Notes: generated by a model not told the origin, from the sequence alone. DNA of 64,000 nt from Callorhinus ursinus (GCF_003265705.1 NW_020312848.1:58624801-58688800), one strand, 5' to 3'; positions 10,609-20,923 are shown, counted from the first letter of the stretch. Made by a program: numbers and translations.

Positions 10609-11645
10609 GATATTTGATCATAATTACGTTCTTACTCTCAAACGGAGCAATGTTGAAAAACACTAATTATGTTTTAATAGTACGTCAATTAAGAAAACTG
10701 TATTGCCAAGCAACATTTTGCTTTGTGCAGTTTAGCTTTTTCCTAATAAATACTGATCTGCTCTACTTGAATGAAACCTATAGATACTACTTGCAAAACA
10801 ATTTTTTTTTTCAAATGAAAGAAAGGAAAAACAAGAGAAAAAAATTAGGCAGCAAGCAACAAAAAAAAAGCCACCTTCACTGCTAACCAGAAAATGTTAT
10901 GTGGGACAGGTATGTGCAACTATTAAAAGACTTTGTTGCAACCGGAATGAGCTAGTTTTGAGCACCAATCACAGCAGAGTAGTTCTGCTCAATATGGGGA
11001 CACTCAGGCAGGTTGCATAATTTGCCCTGATTGCCACAGTATTGTCTTAGTTTACATTTTATGTTGTACTGTTCTGTGGAAGCATTTAGTACTACTTTAA
11101 ATGCTCTGGAGTTCTGTAAGATTTGTAAGTATTGCATAGAATTTGGCTATTGAATTATAACTATAACCTGAAAGTCAGTTGCAGTGTACTTTAAACTTAG
11201 GATCAGTAACCTAGAGCTTTTTAATTCACATTGTATAGAATGTCATTCTAACTATAATTTTTAGTTGAGATTACTAGTTACAGTTATTCCACTGCATACA
11301 ATCATAGTGATCAATTTATCCAGGTCTGCTTATCGAAGAAATCAGTGATCATCTGTGAGAGACAGAAGAGATTTTATACTCTAAATCTGGAAACAGGAAC
11401 CTAGGAACAGAGACAGATACTTGGCTTAAGGGTATAAATAACATTGGAAAATATAATTATTAAGAAAAAATATCAGTGTTACAATTTTTTTCAACATTTA
11501 TCAGGCCTTTTCAGATACAGACATTATCACTTGTATCTTAAAATCTAGACCTAAGATTTTCTTATCTAAGATGAAAACCAAAGTTCTATTTCACTGCATT
11601 GAAATCTGTAAGTTTCAGAAAACTAGAACTACCCATGTTCCCTAA
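10609..11645. other. No feature recognised
   Basis: AT-rich unique sequence with short chance frames on both strands. An A9 run at 10861-10869 does not belong to a recognisable element. Confidence 0.55.
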
Positions 11646-11661
11646 TCCATCCATGTTTCTT

Positions 11662-11860
11662 TTCTTTTTTTTTTTTTTAAAGATTTCATTTATTTATTTG
11701 ACAGAGCGAGAGAGCACAAGCAGGGGGAGCAGTAGAAGGAGAGGGAGAAGCAGGCTTCCCGCAGATCAGGGAGCCCAATGCAGGGCTCAATCCCAGGACC
11801 CTGGGATCATGACCTGAGCTGAAGGCAGTCACTTAATCATCTGAGCCACCCAGGTGCCCC
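11662..11860 (-). mobile_element. CAN-SINE, antisense
   Basis: Complete reverse-oriented copy: T tail, (ATTT)n, purine block, head ending gagccacccaggtgcccc. Perfect 16-bp target duplication tccatccatgtttctt at 11646-11661 and 11861-11876, which points to a relatively young insertion. Confidence 0.97.
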
Positions 11861-11934
11861 TCCATCCATGTTTCTTAAAGGTGACAGAAATCATGGATCC
11901 CACTTACTTAGCAAGACATAATCCAGTACTGTGC

Positions 11935-12135
11935 TCAAAATACAGATCTGTCACTTACTTGTTGTAGCTTTGGATATATTACATTTTTACTTTGTGCCTA
12001 TTCCTCAAATACCATAGATATAATAATGTTAGCTTTAGTATAATGCCTATCTCACAGGATTCTATAAGGACTAAGTGAGCAAATACGTAAAAAGCATTTG
12101 CCGCATGCCTAATAAAAGCTTGTTTAATAGGCATT
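11935..12135 (+). mobile_element. MIR, sense
   Basis: gatctgtcacttacttgttg, then ctcaaataccatagatataataatg and atctcacaggattctataagg follow the MIR order (gccacttactagctgtg ... gggataataatag ... ctcatagggttgttgtgagg). Confidence 0.75.
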
Positions 12136-14220
12136 AAGTATTATGATTAATATTTTAAGCAAGAAAATATTAATTCTTCTTTACTAGTACTCTTTCCACA
12201 AAAGTCCTGATTCCTAAGTAATAGTCTCTTAAACTAATAGATCTATATGTGTAATGTTTTAGCTAAATTAAGGATGATGAAATAGGAATAAATAGAGTCA
12301 AGATAAAGTTTCAGGTAAAAGATGTCAAAAAGCAGTTTTTGTGATATGTTTTAAGTTAATTGAACTTCTAAGCAAAAGTCAATTTACCTTTCTGTTTTTA
12401 AGTGTAACACTTAAAACAGTAACACTTCTCCTTTCAGGAGACTAACTCATATTAAGCAGTTTAGAATTCCCAATAAACTATTTAATTAGTATTTATTTAA
12501 TAGAGTGATCTTAACTTTACTACATTATAACTAAGCAAACATGCTTTTTCCAAGAACTCATATATTAACAGAGCATGCAGCTGTCAAGTATTTTTGGCAA
12601 TCAAAATAACTGAGAAACTCTTTTTGGATGACATAATCCAAACGCAGAAATGGATTAGAACATCCTCTGCATATTCCATAGCTTAATGACCAATCTCATC
12701 TTCATTCAGTGTTTTTCAGCTCCTTGTGCATAGAAGGATAGAGGTAATTCTAAGATCATCTTTCATACAAACACAAAACACCTCTACAAATTACAAGAGC
12801 TACAGGGAATGCAAATGTAGTATATTACCTGAGCGAAACATTAGCCTCTTCACTCTGATGTTCACAGCCTTACGTTTGAGAGGAACTGCCAATTATGAAT
12901 CAGCAAAATGTGTGAAATTTTTTATAGTGGAAGTGCCCCAAACCCAGCAATTATTAAAGTTAGATAAAGTTAAATACAACAAAGCTGTGTGATAAAGAGA
13001 ATGAGACATCTTTCCTATAAATAAATGTGTTGAATGTGGATAACATATTAGTGAAGTTCTTATTAGACCCTTTCTTTTGAGATAGAAACTATCTTTGGCC
13101 TTGGGATACAGAAGAATCAAATGTTACCATGCCAAATGGAAAATGATCATAGTGATTTCCTTACCCAGCAGTTAAAAGCCTTGTGTAACACAGAATATTT
13201 TTGTTAAAAAAAAAAACAAACCCTAAATTTCATGTTTTTCATTTACAGATAAGTGACTTCTCTTGATGACAATGTTAACTTTGTACTTTATATTAGATTT
13301 AAAGATATGTTGTATTTCATAAGCAATTATCTCCTAATTTATATCGGAATGGGAATTTTTGAGTCATTTTCAGCAGCCACAATGGTTTTTGGTTTTTTTG
13401 GTTTTTGGTTTGTTTTTACCAATTGATTTGTATATGCCTGGCATTCAACTAGTTTCCTCAGTTACAGATGTCTTTCTTTTAAGGACTAGGTTTGAATTAG
13501 GGGCTTTTTTGTGATGTTAAACATAATGCTTTTAGGTTTCTTAAATCATCAACCAAATATCTTTTTAAATGTATTATGACGGGGAATTCATATGCTAAAC
13601 TAAGTGAGGGAGTAAGATGTTTCACCCCCAGGGTCAGCCCCACTCATCCCCAACCCTTTTTCTATTCCTTTGAAGAAGGTAATAAACTCAAAGGATTCAA
13701 GTTGGCAACCTGCTCCCTTCTGATTAGTTCAAAATCGGTTCCCCATCATTACTTTCCCTGTTCAACAATCTATTCAATTCCAGGATTGTGATAATGATAT
13801 TTTCTCTTACAGAGCTATTGTGTTACTTAATTAATGTTTGTTACATACTTGGAGATCCTTGGATGGTAGATGATATTCTGGAGCCAAGTACATTATTATT
13901 TCATTAAAATTAATTCCAAGATGAAACATAATGTGGAAGGTGATGGCCTGGAGATTGTTTCCTATCACCAAATGGAAAGGATATATTTGTTTGGCAGCTA
14001 CGTAGAGTGTAAACAGGTGGCCATCAGCAAACTGATATACAGAGGAGAAATAGTTCATTCGGATAATTTAGATTTTAATTGAATTATTTACAAAGTATAT
14101 GAAGTTTAAGTTTCTTTTGCAAGGCGGAGATTTTGATCAGTTCCTTTATTAGAGGGCAAATAGAGGCCTATAAGGGGAAAAAAAGCACAAATTAGACTTA
14201 CCCCAAAATGTTTACTTTTG
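12136..14220. other. 2 kb with no recognised gene or repeat
   Basis: AT-rich sequence. Largest frames are below 90 codons and show no family pattern. A T/G-rich patch (ggtttttttggtttttgg) lies near 13386-13412. Confidence 0.55.
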
Positions 14221-14221
14221 T

Positions 14222-14300
14222 GTAGTGAAAAAGTATGAGCTTGGAGTTAAAGAAGATGGGCTTGAATCCAGTTTCCATCAGTGTTGAAGTTCCTTGACAC
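14222..14300 (+). mobile_element. Possible MIR fragment
   Basis: ttggagttaaagaagatggg followed by cttgaatccagtttcc resembles the MIR head (ggagtcagacagacctgggttcgaatccc). Short and diverged. Confidence 0.4.
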
Positions 14301-14474
14301 ACAGATTAGATCTGTCTTGTTCACTGCCATTTTCCTGGTATATAAAACATATCCTTGTTTCCACCTTATTCCTATTTCTTCTTAATTAAATGTCCTGGTT
14401 TTTGATATGAGTTTCACCAATTTTTCCCTACAAGCTTTGTAGTTTTTATATCTTTCATTAAAAAGTCTTCCCTT

Positions 14475-14581
14475 GGGGGTGCCTGGCTGGCTCAATAGCC
14501 AGAGCATGTGACTCTTGACTCTTGATCTTAGGGTCATGAGTTCAAAGCCCACTTTGGGCGTAGAGCTTACTTAAAAAAAAA
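14475..14581 (+). mobile_element. Short CAN-SINE variant (tRNA head plus poly(A), no CT domain)
   Basis: A tRNA-like head (gggtgcctggctggctcaat ... gggtcatgagttcaaagccc) passes directly through gggcgtagagcttactt into A14, with no CT-rich domain. Perfect 15-bp target duplication aaaaagtcttccctt at 14460-14474 and 14582-14596 shows that this ~107-bp form moved as a unit. Confidence 0.93.
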
Positions 14582-14748
14582 AAAAAGTCTTCCCTTACTT
14601 GAAGTGATTAAAATAAGTCCCTATATTTTATTCTATAAATTTTACTTTTTATAGATATAATATTTTAATCTATGTGGATTGCCTTATCTTGGAGTAAAAA
14701 TTATAAAAGGTAGGAAAAACATTGGTAGTCTAATTTGAATTTTTATGT

Positions 14749-14937
14749 GGGGCGCCTTGGTGGCTCACTTGATTGAGCATCCATCTCTTGATTTCAGCTC
14801 AGGTCATGATCTCAAGTTCATCAGATCGAGCCCCATGTTGGGCTCTGCTCAAGAGTCTCTCTCTCTCTCCTTTCCTTCTGCCCCTACCCCCCCATCTAAA
14901 ATAAATAAATCTTTAAATATATAAATAAAAATAAAGC
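14749..14937 (+). mobile_element. CAN-SINE, sense
   Basis: Head ggggcgccttggtggctcac, B-box-like agatcgagccccat, CT-rich block, and aataaataaatctttaaat tail. No clear target duplication, so it may be older or its tail has decayed. Confidence 0.9.
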
Positions 14938-15446
14938 ATGTATTTGGAAATAATCAACATACCAATACTCTGTCTTCTAATAATGAATTTTAGATACTTT
15001 TTCATTTATTTTGTTCTTTTCCCATTAAAGTCCTATACATATTTTGTTAAAAGCTATTATAGATACTTAGTTTCCTGTGCTAATCCTGTAAGTGTTGTAC
15101 TTTTTAAAAAGCAATTTAAATATCTGATTAAATGTACTGAACTTGGAAGTGTACATCAGGAGGTATCTATATTTTTATCTAACAAGTGCTTTTAAATAGT
15201 TTAATCTTCCATCCCTGCCATGAATGACTGCTAAGATAGAAGCCATCGCTTTCAGAATGCTTTCACTTACAGAAACAAATTTTATCTCAGTAATTATAAC
15301 TCACATTGAGGTATTAGCATGACGGCTCCAGTGTAGAATCCAATTTAAAATTTAAATCTCCCTTCAAGTTCATAGATTTTTCCCTCTCCCTAGTATAGGG
15401 GTGACTCATGCCTAGGATACCTGGGGTAGAAGATTCTTTCCCTGTC
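14938..15446. other. No feature recognised
   Basis: Unique AT-rich DNA between two SINEs. Confidence 0.5.
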
Positions 15447-15466
15447 TCTTCCTTACTCATTCTTTT

Positions 15467-15653
15467 TTTTTTTTTTTAAGATTTTATTTATTTATTTGAC
15501 AGAGAGAGACACAGAGAGAGAGGGAACACAAGCAGGGGGAGCGGGAGAGGGAGAAGCAGGCTTCCCCCCAAGGAGGGAGTCCAATATGGGGCTCGATCCC
15601 AGGACCCTGAGCCGAAGGCAGACACTTAATGACTGTACCACCCAGGTGCCCCC
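15467..15653 (-). mobile_element. CAN-SINE, antisense
   Basis: Reverse-oriented copy; head ends accacccaggtgccccc. The target duplication differs by a 4-base indel: tcttccttactcattctttt (15447-15466) against tcttcctcattctttt (15654-15669). Confidence 0.92.
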
Positions 15654-15669
15654 TCTTCCTCATTCTTTT

Positions 15670-16480
15670 CCCAGCCTCTGTACAACTTCTGGGTTCCCCT
15701 TCCTTCTACAATGTAAGTGTGGTGTCAAAGCAAAGATTGCAGTGAACAAAGCGGACAGGCAAGGAGGATTTATTCCAGACTATTGCAGTAGGACAGAAAG
15801 TCCAGAACTCAGTCTGAGCTCAGCCCTGCTTGAAATAAAGGGTTGAGGAGTTTTGGGGGGAGTCTTAGGTCACCTGTGTTTGCTAATTGGCTTTCCCCAC
15901 AGGAAAAATAACCTCTTCTTATCTTCACAGCAGGAAGTAGTTTTACAACATGGAGCAAGGCCCCCACCAAAGCTTGGTTCCTGATAGGTACTCTGTCTTC
16001 CTTGATGAGTACATTTCAAAGGATGGCTCTCAGGTCCTCAAGAAAGATATTTTTGGTTGTAAAACTGACAAAAGGCTTTTTAAAAATATTTACATGTTAA
16101 CAGGCAGAGAAAGAATTTACAAGTACGCTTTTTCCAAAGTAAATTTTTTTTTTTTTAAGATTTTATTTATTTATTTGACAGAGAGACAGAGAGCACAAGC
16201 TAAGGGAATAGCAGAGGGAGAGGAAGAAGCAGGCTCCCCACTGAGCAGAGAACCTGATGTGGGGCTAGATCCCAGGCCCCTTAACCATCTGACGCTTAAC
16301 CATCTGAGCCACCCAGGTACCCCTAAAGTAAATGATCTAAGGAAAGGGAGTTCAGGGCCTCCAGTTAGGGAGAAGCCTGTCTAAAGTTTAGTTGAGCTGA
16401 GGGGAAGGTTAAGGCCATCTCTGCCCATTGCTATCCTCTGTCTTGTGCCTTAGCCAAAATTTAGAGACAACAGGAAAATC
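15670..16480. other. Unresolved LTR-like segment interrupted by a SINE
   Basis: Outside the SINE at 16145-16324 this ~630 bp is GC-richer and has LTR-like texture. It includes a GAATTC-free stretch with cttgaaataaagggttgagg (AATAAA at 15832-15837) and long runs without simple repeats. I cannot match it to a named LTR, so it may be a carnivore-specific endogenous retrovirus LTR or unique DNA. The 144-codon frame at 15950-16384 runs through the SINE and is not a gene. Confidence 0.3.
16145..16324 (-). mobile_element. CAN-SINE, antisense
   Basis: Reverse-oriented copy with T tail and (ATTT)n, head ending gagccacccaggtaccc. 9-bp target duplication aaagtaaat (16136-16144 and 16325-16333). It carries an internal partial repeat of cttaaccatctga (two copies 16279-16305), a local duplication in the head. 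Confidence 0.93.
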
Positions 16481-16915
16481 CCTTTTCTCATCTGTAACTT
16501 TTTCTAATTGTTTATGCTGGTGTTTAGGAATACAGTCAGTTTTTGTAAATTGATTTTTGTATTCTGGAAAACTTGTGGAACTCGGTTTTTTATTACAATA
16601 ATTTTTTTGTAAAGTCTGTTATTTTGCTAGAGAATTATGATAGTTTTATGTCTTTCTGATTAATCTTTCTCTTTTTTCTTTTGTTCTGTTTTTGTTTTTG
16701 TTTTTTGTTTTTACTTTCTGTGCTCACTAGAACCTTTTTTACAATGTTCAATATATGCAGTGATTAAAGGCATTCTTTTCTTCTGCCTGAGAATGCTACT
16801 AGTATCTCCTCACCTTTAAGTATGAAATCTGATGTAAGATTTTTAAGAAGATTCTACTGAAAAAGAAAATACCGTTACATTTTATTTTATTAAGAACTTT
16901 TACCTAGGGATTGAA
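16481..16915 (-). mobile_element. Old L1 (L1M) ORF2 fragment, antisense
   Basis: Passages such as ggtgtttaggaatacagtcag, gtaaattgatttttgtattc and aatgttcaatatatgcagtg follow antisense L1 ORF2 around the region just 3' of the RT catalytic motif. Heavily decayed, no open frame. A younger L1 3' end begins at its right edge. Confidence 0.6.
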
Positions 16916-17263
16916 TTTTTTTTTTAATTTTATTTTATTATGTTATGTTAATCACCATACATTACATCATTAGTTTTTGATGTAGTGTTCCATGATTCAT
17001 TGTTTGCGTATAACACCCAGTGCCCCCATTCAGTACATGCCCTCTTTAATACCCATCACCAGGCTAACCCATCCCCCCACCCCCTCCCCTCAAGAACCCT
17101 CAGTTTGTTTCTCAGAGTCCATAGTCTCTCATGGTTCGTCCCCCCCCTCCGATTTCCCCCCCTTCATTTTTCCCTTCCTACTATCTTTTTTTTTAAACAT
17201 ATAATATATTATTTGTTTCAGAGGTACAGGTCTGTGAACTGTGTAAGACTGATGAAATCACAG
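16916..17263 (-). mobile_element. 5'-truncated L1 3' end with a 27-bp terminal micro-inversion
   Basis: Antisense L1 3' UTR from the poly(T)/ttatgttatgttaatcacc end to aggtacaggtctgtga (17236). The next 27 bases (17237-17263, actgtgtaagactgatgaaa then tcacag) are the adjoining L1 sequence in the opposite orientation. This is a small twin-priming inversion at nearly the same L1 3' UTR position as in the 1.8 kb element. Target duplication not resolved. Confidence 0.85.
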
Positions 17264-17424
17264 AAATGTTATCTTTTTATATTTAAATATTTAAAGGCTC
17301 TGGGATTAATGTTAGTGAATGCTGTGTCACAGGGCTCTATAATTGTTCCATTTGTGATGTTGTTAGAATTATCGATAGCACGGTGTTATGCCAGGATTTG
17401 TTCCTTGGCATAATTCTTTATGAT

Positions 17425-17578
17425 ATAATGATAGATATCATAGGCTCTGGAGCTAGAATACGCAGGCTCAAGATCCGCTTCTCTACCTTTAACTCTATGT
17501 CCTTGGTGGATATTTAACCACTTAGCACCTAGTTTACTCATTTGTAAAACTGAGATAAAAATAGTACTATGGTAGGAA
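17425..17578 (+). mobile_element. MIR, sense
   Basis: ataggctctggagctagaat, then caagatccgcttctctacc, then tttactcatttgtaaaactg and agataaaaatagtac: the full MIR order in a degraded copy. Confidence 0.8.
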
Positions 17579-17579
17579 A

Positions 17580-18155
17580 AATTGTAATAATGTTCCCCCA
17601 AGAGTCTCACCTTCTGGTTATTCCATCAAATGCTAACCTAGGTACCACTGTCTTGGGACTTTGCAGATGGAATTAAGGTTACTTATCAGCAGACATTAAG
17701 ATGGTGAGATTATCTGGCATTACCCAGGTGAGCTCAAAGTAATTGCATGAGCCCTTAAATGCAGAAGAAGAAGGAAGAGGGCAGCCAGAGGTATTTGGCT
17801 AGAATAGAAAGCAGGAGAGAGATTCAATGTACTAGAAGGACTCATCCCACAGTTGCTGGCTCTGAATACATGTCAAGGAATGTGGGCAGCTACTGAAAGC
17901 TGAAAATGGTACTTGGCTGAGAGCCAACAAGGAGATGGGGACCTCAGTCCTACAACCACAGGAAGTTAATTCAGCCAGTAATTTAATGAATTTGGAGGTG
18001 GATTCTTCCCCCGAGAGCCACCATTAAGGAACACAGCCCTGAGAGACCTTGATTTTAGACTGGCAAAAATTTTGTTGAACATCTAACCTGTAGAAACTGT
18101 GAATAATAAGTTTGTTGTCTTAAGTCCCTAAATTTGAGGTAATTTGTCATGGCAG
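17580..18155 (+). mobile_element. MLT1-type ERVL-MaLR LTR, left part
   Basis: Follows the MLT1 pattern: ttcccccaagagtctcacct, ggactttgcagatggaatta, gagattatctggcattaccc, gaggtggattcttcccccgag, ccttgattttagactgg, and gtgaataataagtttgttgtct near the 3' end. The element is cut at 18155 by a younger solo LTR; its last bases resume at 18654. Mammalian-wide and old, non-coding. The exact MLT1 subfamily needs a consensus comparison. Confidence 0.85.
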
Positions 18156-18653
18156 TGAGGGGGTTCAGGAAACACACCATCCCACTTCTTTCCCCCAGAA
18201 TGTGCCACTTTGTCATGTGGGTTATTTTGAGCTGAAGGCACTTGAGAACCTTTGGGTTTTAGAGAAACTTTTGTCCCTTCCTTAACCACACAGAAGAATC
18301 TAAATTGGGGGTCTTTCCCAGAATAAGGGTTATTAACAGAGATAAATTTTATTTGGGTAACCCATCTGTATGGTAGGGCAAACATCTAATCACCAAACAT
18401 CTGCTCTTGTTATCACCCTGTGAAATGCATTCCTTTCCTCTGAAATCTCAGACCCCTACACCCTTCTCCTTAATTCGGAATGACGTATATACCTCATTTT
18501 GCCTTACCATCTTTGGAATTTCCATGTCTATGTGGATTCCTTGTACTTACACCTATTAAATTTAATTTTCTCCTGTTAATCTGTCTCATGTCAGCTGGAT
18601 TCTTAGTCTGATTCCAGGACCTTTGAGGGGACAGGAATTCTTGCTCCGTGACA
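18156..18653 (+). mobile_element. Solo retroviral LTR (class I-like) nested in the MLT1 LTR
   Basis: A 498-bp unit starting TGAGGG and ending GACA (TG...CA), flanked by a perfect 4-bp duplication gcag (18152-18155 and 18654-18657). 4-bp duplications are typical of gammaretrovirus-like (class I) endogenous retroviruses. Visible LTR signals: a TATA-like tatata at 18486-18491 and an ATTAAA polyadenylation signal at 18555-18560, followed by a U5-like ctcctgttaatctgtctcat. There is no internal viral sequence on either side, so it is a recombination product (solo LTR). Family not named. Confidence 0.85.
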
Positions 18654-18690
18654 GCAGAACAGACAATGAACACAAGCACATATGTGAAGG
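18654..18690 (+). mobile_element. MLT1-type LTR, right end after the nested LTR
   Basis: After the solo LTR the sequence gcagaacagacaatgaacac resumes the MLT1 terminus (gttacggcag...aaactaatac type). Removing the LTR and one gcag copy rejoins the two parts. Confidence 0.6.
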
Positions 18691-19592
18691 AATTATCATG
18701 CATATTAAACAAGTACACTTATATAAAACACTAAGGATAGTGCCTAGCAGGAATTGAGTGATAAATTGTGACTTTTATTAAGCTACTCTCTATATTATTT
18801 CATTCACCCAAATCAGATCTTACATACTATATTGTTATAATACATATTAATAATTTGGTATGAAATGTACTCATATTGTTTTTATACATATATTTCAAAA
18901 ATATGTTCTTAGGTAGCCTTACTCATTTATCCTTCCTCCTTCTTTCAAATTTAAACCACCATTGGAATTTTTATTAGGAAAACTTAAGCATGTATACATC
19001 TGATTCTACTTTCTATTTGATTCTATTGATAAAAATCAAAGCTTTTATAAAAGCCAGATTAGTATTATTGAGTGCTTATTATTATGTTTGTGCTCTCTCA
19101 AGAATTATTTTTGCTATTTCTCTTACTCATATCCATGATTATATTATTTTGATCAATTTTTCTTTTATTTTCATACACATTTCATACATATTATCCTTTA
19201 GTTGTGTTTTATTCCCTGTCCTTTATATCTGTTATTTATTGTTGCATTATCAATAGCATATATTTAATGTTATCCCATTCTAAATATTTATCTTTAGTCT
19301 CTGGATTATAAGGGATATTCCTACAGTTCTCATCTGCATCACTGATTAAATTTTATATTGTTTTCATTGAAAAATAGGTCAAGTTTTATGAACTTAAATT
19401 TGTCTTATAATATTTTCATATCCCAGTGAGTGAGATTCTCCCTCCCTTCCTCCCTACCTCTCCATGCTTTGTTTCTAACACTTACCTTTTTCATTTGAAT
19501 TGTTTTCATCTCATTTTTTATCTATTTCATATGGTCAACATTGTCTTGAATTTTTGAGTATTCAATTATATTTTTCATATTTATCTTCACTG
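18691..19592. other. No feature recognised
   Basis: AT-rich sequence with some old antisense-L1-like texture (ttgaatttttgagtattc) but nothing firm enough to name. Confidence 0.5.
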
Positions 19593-19607
19593 CTATTTTT
19601 ACTTTTT

Positions 19608-20019
19608 TTTAAAAAAAGATTATTTATTGGGCGCCTGGGTGGCTCAGTTGGTTAAGCGACTGCCTTCGGCTCAGGTCATGATCCTGGAGTCCCGGGATCG
19701 AGTCCCGCATCGGGCTCCCTGCTCAGCAGGGAGTCTGCTTCTCCCTCTGACCCTCTTCCCTCTCGTGCTCTCTATCTCTCATTCTCTCTCTCTCAAATAA
19801 ATAAATAAAATCTTAAAAAAAAAAAGATTATTTATTTATTTATTTATTTATTTGACAGAGAGAGTGAGAGAACACAAGCAGGGGGAACAGTAGAGGGAGA
19901 GGGAGAAGCAGGCCTCCCGCTGATCAGGGAGCCAGATGCGGGGCTTGATTCCAGGACCCCAGGATCACGACCTGAGCCAAAGGCAGATGCCCAACCATCT
20001 AAGCCATGCAGGCACTCCA
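19608..20019 (-). mobile_element. CAN-SINE, antisense, split by a second SINE in its tail
   Basis: Reverse-oriented SINE whose poly(T)/(ATTT)n end lies at 19608-19628, is interrupted by a sense SINE, and continues from 19825 to 20019 (head ends gccatgcaggcactcca). Its own target duplication is ctatttttacttttt (19593-19607) and ctattttacttttt (20020-20033). Confidence 0.92.
19629..19824 (+). mobile_element. Younger CAN-SINE inserted into the older SINE's tail
   Basis: Intact head gggcgcctgggtggctcagt, B-box gggatcgagtccc, ctctgaccctcttccctctcg block and (AAATA)n tail. The duplicated target is the older SINE's own A/T tail, aaaaaaagattatttatt (19611-19628 and about 19819-19836). Close to a subfamily consensus in appearance, so it is one of the younger copies here. 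It shares the 'gaccctctt' variant with the SINEs at 48157 and 48733. Confidence 0.96.
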
Positions 20020-20033
20020 CTATTTTACTTTTT

Positions 20034-20730
20034 ATGTTGACTTTTCTCCATTGGTTTTATTAAGGAATTCAGGTGTTCTTTGTTTTCCAATCATTAACTG
20101 GGGAAAGCTCTGACTTGGCTCAGGTTTTGACATAAACAGAATGGGTCAATTATTTCTGCTCTTCAAATTTTTTGAGTCTGAAATGAATCTGGATTGTAAG
20201 ATGTGTCCCCAACTAACATTCTATTGAAATTAAAGGGCTTTATTTTTTTCAATGACAGGAATTTATTACTGGAATATTTGAAGCAGGCTACACTTCCTTC
20301 CTTTTCAGAAGCAGGGCATGAGCCGCTGTAATCCCTCATACACCAACATTCCCACTTTTTCCATCTCTGTCCTCCCCGTGATGGACTTCACATGCTAGGC
20401 TCTAACCCGTAACTGGATGTCCAACTCAGTCCTGAAATGGAAATGAATGAGAACTAGACCATCCAATGTGGTTCACATTCTTGGAAAAAACAAAACATAA
20501 CAAAACAAACACACCAGAGACTGCTCCTATAAGGTGTACGCATGTATGTTTTGGCTAGAAAAAGGAATAGATATTTGTCCTTTCTAGTTTGGGAAGATTT
20601 ATTTTCTCTGTGATTGAATGGAAATCTGCCATCATCTTCTCAACACCTTTCATTTTTTGTGTTAAGGTCCTATCTCTGCTATGATTGGTGACAGTTTCTT
20701 TGGGATTTGGAAAATTCTTGACCAGTTGTT
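20034..20730. other. Unassigned DNA with a protein-like frame on the minus strand
   Basis: On the minus strand 20555-20730 reads as about 58 open codons (segments TEQLVKNFPNPKETVTNH and KMKGVEKMMADFHSITEKIN). The SINE at 20744 cuts it. On its far side about 62 codons on the minus strand (21305-21120) are also open with similar texture. No family is recognised and no start, splice or tail signals are clear; chance cannot be excluded. Confidence 0.25.
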
Positions 20731-20743
20731 CAGTTTTTAGTAG

Positions 20744-20910
20744 GTTGCTTATTGTGAGAATGCACGTGTGCGTGCGCGCACACACACACACGGGGAAGGG
20801 GCAGAGAGAGAATCCTAAGCAGGCTCTGAGGCCATCGCGGAGCCTAATGCAGCTCAATCCCATGCTTAACGGACCTAGATGCTTAACGGACTGAGCCTCT
20901 CAGGCGCACC
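20744..20910 (-). mobile_element. CAN-SINE, antisense, degraded, with Z-DNA-prone tail side
   Basis: Reverse-oriented diverged copy (gcagagagagaatcctaagc ... gactgagcctctcaggcgcac). Target duplication cagtttttagtag (20731-20743) and cagtttttaatag (20911-20923), one mismatch. The usual A-rich tail side is replaced by a TG/CG/CA run. The head has a 17-bp spaced repeat of atgcttaacggac (20862 and 20879). Confidence 0.88.
20761..20792. repeat. 32-bp alternating pyrimidine-purine tract (Z-DNA type)
   Basis: Strict alternation of TG, CG and CA steps without a break, including gcgtgcgcgcacacac, the classic Z-forming composition. Confidence 0.9.
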
Positions 20911-20923
20911 CAGTTTTTAATAG

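Noticed and set aside
15496..15846. 116-codon open frame
   Set aside because: Begins inside an antisense SINE (ERDTEREGTQAGG-type translation common to such SINEs) and runs out into flank.
15950..16384. 144-codon open frame
   Set aside because: Its second half is a translated antisense SINE and the first half has no recognisable domain.
16985..17413. 142-codon open frame
   Set aside because: Runs through an antisense L1 3' UTR and its micro-inversion; no protein homology expected.
19629..19705. tRNA gene at SINE heads
   Set aside because: The head has A- and B-box-like elements but is followed by a SINE body and A tail and lacks a proper cloverleaf; it is a tRNA-derived SINE.
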